A stretch of 36,640 nt of DNA from Chlorobiota bacterium. Lineage in GTDB: Bacteria; Bacteroidota; Bacteroidia; Bacteroidales; F082. The position numbers and the translations under genes are program-made. The stretch is taken from NCBI GenBank assembly GCA_013151215.1, contig JAADIS010000022.1, positions 1 to 36,640 on the forward strand, written 5' to 3'. Below the pieces are notes generated by a model. That model saw only the letters and a list, made by a program, of their open reading frames with translations, was not told where the DNA came from and made no database searches. Each line of letters opens with the position of its first letter. Within the stretch, counting starts at the first letter, position 1. This document shows, in pieces, positions 33,243 through 36,640 of this stretch.

Positions 33243-33655
33243 TTAATGAAACAACGCGCTAGGTTTCCGGTAAGGGTTTTGCAGGTCAATCCCGAAATTT
33301 GCAGATAGCAGCCCAATCCAGTTGCCTTGGCACAAAACAAGCCAAGTTTATGGCGCCTCGATATATCCGGATATTCCCGGCGCCAAGCAAAAAGTGGCAC
33401 AGTACAGCGTTCTCTATATCCAAGATGAAATAAGACCGTTGCAATACCAGGTTTTTTTAATAAATTAAGGCAATCTATTATTCACCTTCTTCGTTGTCGT
33501 ATTTTTAAAATCCTCACAGACAACAGTCTGCTGTGGGTTTAAAAATACTGCCGCCTCGAATTTGAACAAAATATTGCCTTTTGCAACGGTCTTGAAATAT
33601 TGAATTAATTGCCTTGGTTTTTTTTGCCCCCTTACCGAAGCATAAGTCGATAAGC
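33243..33655. other. Structured intergenic region between UbiA-like gene and actF
   Basis: About 410 bases contain no convincing gene; a 72-codon minus-strand frame at 33465-33683 has no recognisable content and overlaps the terminator. Several hairpins occur: CTTGGC/GCCAAG around 33325-33345, a GGCGCC pair (33352-33357 and 33379-33384) around the palindrome ATATCCGGATAT, and the long inverted repeat at 33432-33593. It may be decayed mobile DNA or an RNA gene. Confidence 0.4.
33432..33593. repeat. Long imperfect inverted repeat
   Basis: The outer arms aagaccgttgcaa (33432-33444) and ttgcaacggtctt (33581-33593) are perfect. Further in, aaggcaat pairs with attgcctt, and gtatttttaaa (near 33507) pairs with tttaaaaatac (near 33537), with degenerate segments between. 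The whole 162 bases can fold into one long interrupted hairpin with its apex near 33520. Confidence 0.6.
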
Positions 33656-33689
33656 AAAAAAAACCCGCGAAAACGAAGTTCAAGCGAGT
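33656..33689 (-). terminator. Terminator of the alternative complex III operon
   Basis: On the minus strand AACTCGC pairs with GCGGGTT (one G-T pair) around a 15-base partly paired loop, followed by a run of at least seven T. It begins 30 bases after the actF stop codon. Confidence 0.75.
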
Positions 33690-33719
33690 TAATATATAGA
33701 ATAATTATTGGTTTACGTT

Positions 33720-34889
33720 TTAATGGTCATCGTGAAGGCTCTCCATCAAATAAGGATGTTTCTTGGGAATGAGGTTTGCTTTGCTCAAGGCAGTTGCCAC
33801 AACAAAGGCAAACAGTCCGAAATAACCTATGAAACTTCCTATTTCGATATATGTGATTTTGTGTGATTCAACGGTTCCCGGCATTATAGACATATAAAGC
33901 TCGACCCACTGACCAACTATTAAAATGGCAACTATGGTCAATATCCCCCAATTTGTCTTCCCGATCCTGTTCCACATAAGGAAAAGGAAAGGGACAAACC
34001 AGTTGAGTACCAGCTCGGCATAGAAAAGTGTTTTATATTCCGACATTATACGAGGCACATAATAAACTGTTTCCTCGGGTATGTTGGCATACCATATAAG
34101 CAAATATTGCGACAGCCACATATAAGCCCAAATAATGCTCAATGCGAAAATATACCTTTGGAAGTCGGATTTATGTTTTTTTGTCAGCTGGGGGAAATAG
34201 CCCTGCATGTGAAGGATAACTGCTATTGCTGCAACCAATGCCGTTCCGTGCAGGAAGGCCGACACAAATTTCTTGACGGCATAAATGGTACTGTACCAGT
34301 GTGCGTCGAGCGACATCAGCCAGTCGATGGAGAAAAGCGAGAAGGTAAAGGCCAGGACGAATATCAACACCTTTGAGGAGAACTCTATTTTCCCGAACAG
34401 CCTGGTGCCGCCCTCGGTATCTTCTTTTATCGACATACGTCGGATGCGCATCGTTATGAATATCCATAATGCAAAGAATACCACGAACCTGAGGGCGAAA
34501 AACGGGAGGTTCAGGTATGCTGATTTATGCAGTAGGATAGGGTCGTTTTGTACGGCTTCGGTATGCGACCAGTGATAAAGGTCGTGGATGCCGAAGAACA
34601 TCACGAACCAAAGCACGAATGAAACAATCAGGTAGATGCCCATTGCCTGGGGTATCCTCAAATATGACGAGGACCAGCCCGATTGTGTTATAGCCTGCAT
34701 AGTCATCCAGAATATGGCACCTATCGCCAACGATAAGAAGTAAAAATTATTCAACAGTAAATTAGCCCATGTACGATGGGTATCTCCCGTAAGGAAGCCT
34801 GCAACTATGGTTATCAGACCAATTGCGATCATTACGAACATAGATGTCCTGAACTTACTTCCTACTTTAAATTGTATATCCAAATTCAT
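33720..34889 (-). CDS. actF: Alternative complex III subunit ActF, quinone-binding subunit 2
   Basis: The 389-residue protein has about ten membrane helices and the conserved TLSIDWLMSLDAHWYSTIY-like stretch (here SIDWLMSLDAHWYSTIYAVK, mid-protein) that marks the ActF/quinol:cytochrome c oxidoreductase family. It is homologous to the NrfD-like ActC and helps form the membrane part of alternative complex III, which oxidises menaquinol and reduces cytochrome c. It follows actE by 29 bases and is the last gene before the terminator; cytochrome oxidase genes often come next in this phylum but do not here. Confidence 0.93.
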   Translation of the reverse strand: MNLDIQFKVGSKFRTSMFVMIAIGLITIVAGFLTGDTHRTWANLLLNNFYFLSLAIGAIFWMTMQAITQSGWSSSYLRIPQAMGIYLIVSFVLWFVMFFGIHDLYHWSHTEAVQNDPILLHKSAYLNLPFFALRFVVFFALWIFITMRIRRMSIKEDTEGGTRLFGKIEFSSKVLIFVLAFTFSLFSIDWLMSLDAHWYSTIYAVKKFVSAFLHGTALVAAIAVILHMQGYFPQLTKKHKSDFQRYIFALSIIWAYMWLSQYLLIWYANIPEETVYYVPRIMSEYKTLFYAELVLNWFVPFLFLMWNRIGKTNWGILTIVAILIVGQWVELYMSIMPGTVESHKITYIEIGSFIGYFGLFAFVVATALSKANLIPKKHPYLMESLHDDH

Positions 34890-34918
34890 GATATGATATT
34901 TTTCTTATTAAATAATCT

Positions 34919-35497
34919 TTATTTAGCCAATTCCCTTAGATAATGAACTAGTTTCCATCTGTCCTCGGAAGGGATCATATAGCCATGGGCGCCCATTAGC
35001 CCTGAGATAGAGCCATAAGTTACCACATAGTAGATCTCACCGTCAGGTTTGTTCTGAACATAAGGTTCAACCAGCGATGTAGGCTTGGCAGGGAACAATT
35101 TAGCAGTATAAAGATGCCCGTCGCCTTTGCCCTTGATACCATGGCAATCGGAACAGAAAATCCTATAGGTCTCCTTGCCTTCTGCTAGAACCTGGTCGTT
35201 GACGACCACAGGGTTGGTAAGCTCAATGCCTGCCTTAGTTTGGTTAACGGCTTTTTCGCCGATATTGCTTCCCGGATAGGGGAATGGCATGTTCCCCCTT
35301 GCTACCGACCCTTCGGGAGGAAGTTGATTGGTCATGCCGTTGGGCAGGATTGGATTCGGCGAATATGCCTTATAGTATTTGCTGTAATACATATCGTATT
35401 TGCCCATAAACGCATAACCCGGGTTGTTCTTGTTTTTGTTGCACGAGGCAAAGAACAAAGGAACCAACAATAATATCAATAGATTCTTATACTTCAT
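34919..35497 (-). CDS. actE: Alternative complex III subunit ActE, monohaem cytochrome c lipoprotein
   Basis: A lipoprotein signal peptide ends at Cys19 (FFASC). The mature protein contains MYYSKYYKAYSPNPI, typical of ActE, and one c-haem motif CSDCH (Cys115, Cys118, His119); the axial Met is probably in LMGAHGYMIP. At 192 residues it has the normal length. It passes electrons from the complex to the oxidase or to soluble cytochrome c. It lies 11 bases after actD. Confidence 0.93.
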   Translation of the reverse strand: MKYKNLLILLLVPLFFASCNKNKNNPGYAFMGKYDMYYSKYYKAYSPNPILPNGMTNQLPPEGSVARGNMPFPYPGSNIGEKAVNQTKAGIELTNPVVVNDQVLAEGKETYRIFCSDCHGIKGKGDGHLYTAKLFPAKPTSLVEPYVQNKPDGEIYYVVTYGSISGLMGAHGYMIPSEDRWKLVHYLRELAK

Positions 35498-35508
35498 TTT
35501 TCCTTTTT

Positions 35509-36036
35509 TTACGAATTATAGTTTACATCGGATTCCTTGATTTCGATGGCTCCCGATTCTTTCATTATATTATTGATGTTCGATACATCGCCGTCGGTCA
35601 TGTTCTCAGTCTTGCTTACAACGATGACGAATTTATCGTTGGTAGTCTCCGGAACGGGAAGTTCTACTTTTTTTCCCGGGTATAGTTTGTCTCGGACAAA
35701 ATATGTGAGGAAGGTGAACAGTGTTCCTATATTTATGGTCAGGACGAATATGATGATTATAAACGACAGTGTATTAAGGGGTTTCCCCCCGAACTTTAAG
35801 GGATAATTTATTACGGAAGACCAATAGAGGAAGGCAAACATGGTAATAGCCCCCACTGTCCCGTAAAGAAAGGTTGCCAACGGCAGCCTTGTTGTTAGTT
35901 TTAAGCGTTCGAATATCCCGTGAATGGGGAATGGCGACATCACATCGGCGACGGTAACGCCGTTTTCCTGAAGTTTGTCAACTGCTTTCAGCACAACTTC
36001 CTCGTCTTCGTATATACCTATAATATTAGTCCTCAT
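35509..36036 (-). CDS. actD: Alternative complex III subunit ActD (DUF3341)
   Basis: The 175-residue DUF3341 protein starts with the IIGIYEDEEVVLKAVDKL segment, followed by two membrane helices (about 53-72 and 90-112) and a C-terminal soluble domain with DKFVIVVSKTENM. ActD is a structural membrane subunit. Its ATG (36034-36036) lies upstream of the actC stop (36026-36028), giving an 11-base overlap and coupled translation. Confidence 0.93.
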   Translation of the reverse strand: MRTNIIGIYEDEEVVLKAVDKLQENGVTVADVMSPFPIHGIFERLKLTTRLPLATFLYGTVGAITMFAFLYWSSVINYPLKFGGKPLNTLSFIIIIFVLTINIGTLFTFLTYFVRDKLYPGKKVELPVPETTNDKFVIVVSKTENMTDGDVSNINNIMKESGAIEIKESDVNYNS

Positions 36037-36640
36037 CGGTAAATGATTTTAATGTAGTAGTTTCTTTTAAAACACCTTTGACCTCGCTTATGGCGATTGT
36101 CGGCACAAAGCGGAAGAACATAAGTACTCCCATTAAGAACAAGCCTATGGTCCCGACAAATATGGAAATCTCGGTTATCGTAGGCGAGTATGTCGCCCAG
36201 GTGGCGGGAAGGAAATCCTTTGAAAGCGATGTTACGACAATTACATAGCGCTCGAACCACATCCCAATGTTTATAAATATGGAGATTATAAATACTATGG
36301 TGATGTTCTTTCTTATTTTCTTGAACCAGAACAGCTGGGGGATGAAGGCATTGCAGGTGAGCATGGTCCAGTAGGCGAATTTATAATCGCCTGTTACCCT
36401 GTTTGAAGGTAAAGAGTTCGTATTCGTTTCCTGAATACCATGCCATGAACAATTCGGTTAAGTATGCTGTTCCCATTATCAATGAGATAAAGGTAAGGAT
36501 ACGTGCAACGGCATCGAAGTGGGCATCGGTAACGATATCTTTAAACCTATAAACTTTCCTGAGGATTATCATGAGCGTGAGCACCATGCCGAAGCCGGAA
36601 AAGATGGCGCCGACCACAAAATAAGGCGGGAAAATTGTCG
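36026..36640 (-). CDS. actC: Alternative complex III subunit ActC, partial, apparent frameshift
   Basis: Only the C-terminal part of this NrfD-like quinone-binding subunit is in the window. From the edge the frame reads TIFPPYFVVGAIFSGFGMV and continues to YELFTFK, then goes to QGNRRL and stops at 36381. One base over, NRVTGDYKFAYWTMLTCNAF and FWFKKIRKN continue the family sequence to the stop at 36026. One extra A in the run at 36402-36404 (TTCAAC to TTCAAAC) accounts for it. actC is a core subunit and the rest of the operon is intact, so a sequencing or assembly error is more likely than real loss. It overlaps actD by 11 bases. Confidence 0.85.

Noticed and set aside
33465-33683. Minus-strand frame of 72 codons next to actF
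   Set aside because: It overlaps the terminator and the long inverted repeat, and its composition is not protein-like.

Overview
The window comes from a member of the Bacteroidota. Support: alternative complex III genes (actC-D-E-F), a fused ccoN-ccoO cbb3 oxidase gene, type IX secretion (T9SS) sorting domains, DUF4920, TANFOR-like and Reg_prop/Y_Y_Y proteins, AT-rich intergenic DNA, promoters of the TTTG/TAnnTTTG type and almost no Shine-Dalgarno sequences. I cannot place it below phylum level.

Region 1 (1-4790, minus strand) is a decayed accessory island. A type I restriction-modification operon has hsdM with one in-frame TGA and a half-length, frameshifted hsdS. It is followed by an intact class II Fic gene with a phased direct-repeat array over its start, then by a four-helix-bundle (S23-type) gene bounded by inverted AATTACG heptads. 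A 131-bp element at 4657-4787 has integron attC architecture, and a half-copy of it lies at 211-260. No hsdR or integrase is in view.

Region 2 (4796-8010, minus) holds an exported seven-repeat propeller-like protein that sits like the gene of an attC cassette, a DUF1028 protein whose sorting domain is frameshifted, a DUF4920 lipoprotein, and a 234-bp MITE inserted at the stop codon of a cytochrome c gene.

Region 3 (8008-18007, minus) is a complete cbb3 oxidase locus: FKBP isomerase, DUF3365 haem protein, ccoI, ccoS, ccoNO, ccoQ, ccoP, a terminator, then ccoG, ccoH, a TauE/SafE-UreH protein and a small cytochrome c.

Region 4 (about 18100-32480) is a plus-strand block of about 14 kb between the two respiratory loci. 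A LytTR response regulator and a propeller-type sensor kinase are followed by a small unknown gene, two exported proteins, an outer-membrane barrel and a 1413-residue surface protein (TANFOR-like, FN3, glycine-rich). It ends in gene wreckage (WG-repeat lipoprotein, OmpA tail). The block is bracketed by an exact 51-bp repeat whose right copy lies inside an intact UbiA-like gene.

Region 5 (32349-36640, minus) has the UbiA-like membrane protein, a structured intergenic region, and alternative complex III genes actF, actE, actD and the end of actC, which carries an apparent +1 frameshift and runs off the window. Together, complex III oxidises quinol and passes electrons through small cytochromes c to the cbb3 oxidase. 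Several single-A indels in otherwise well-conserved genes suggest some frameshifts may be sequencing errors.
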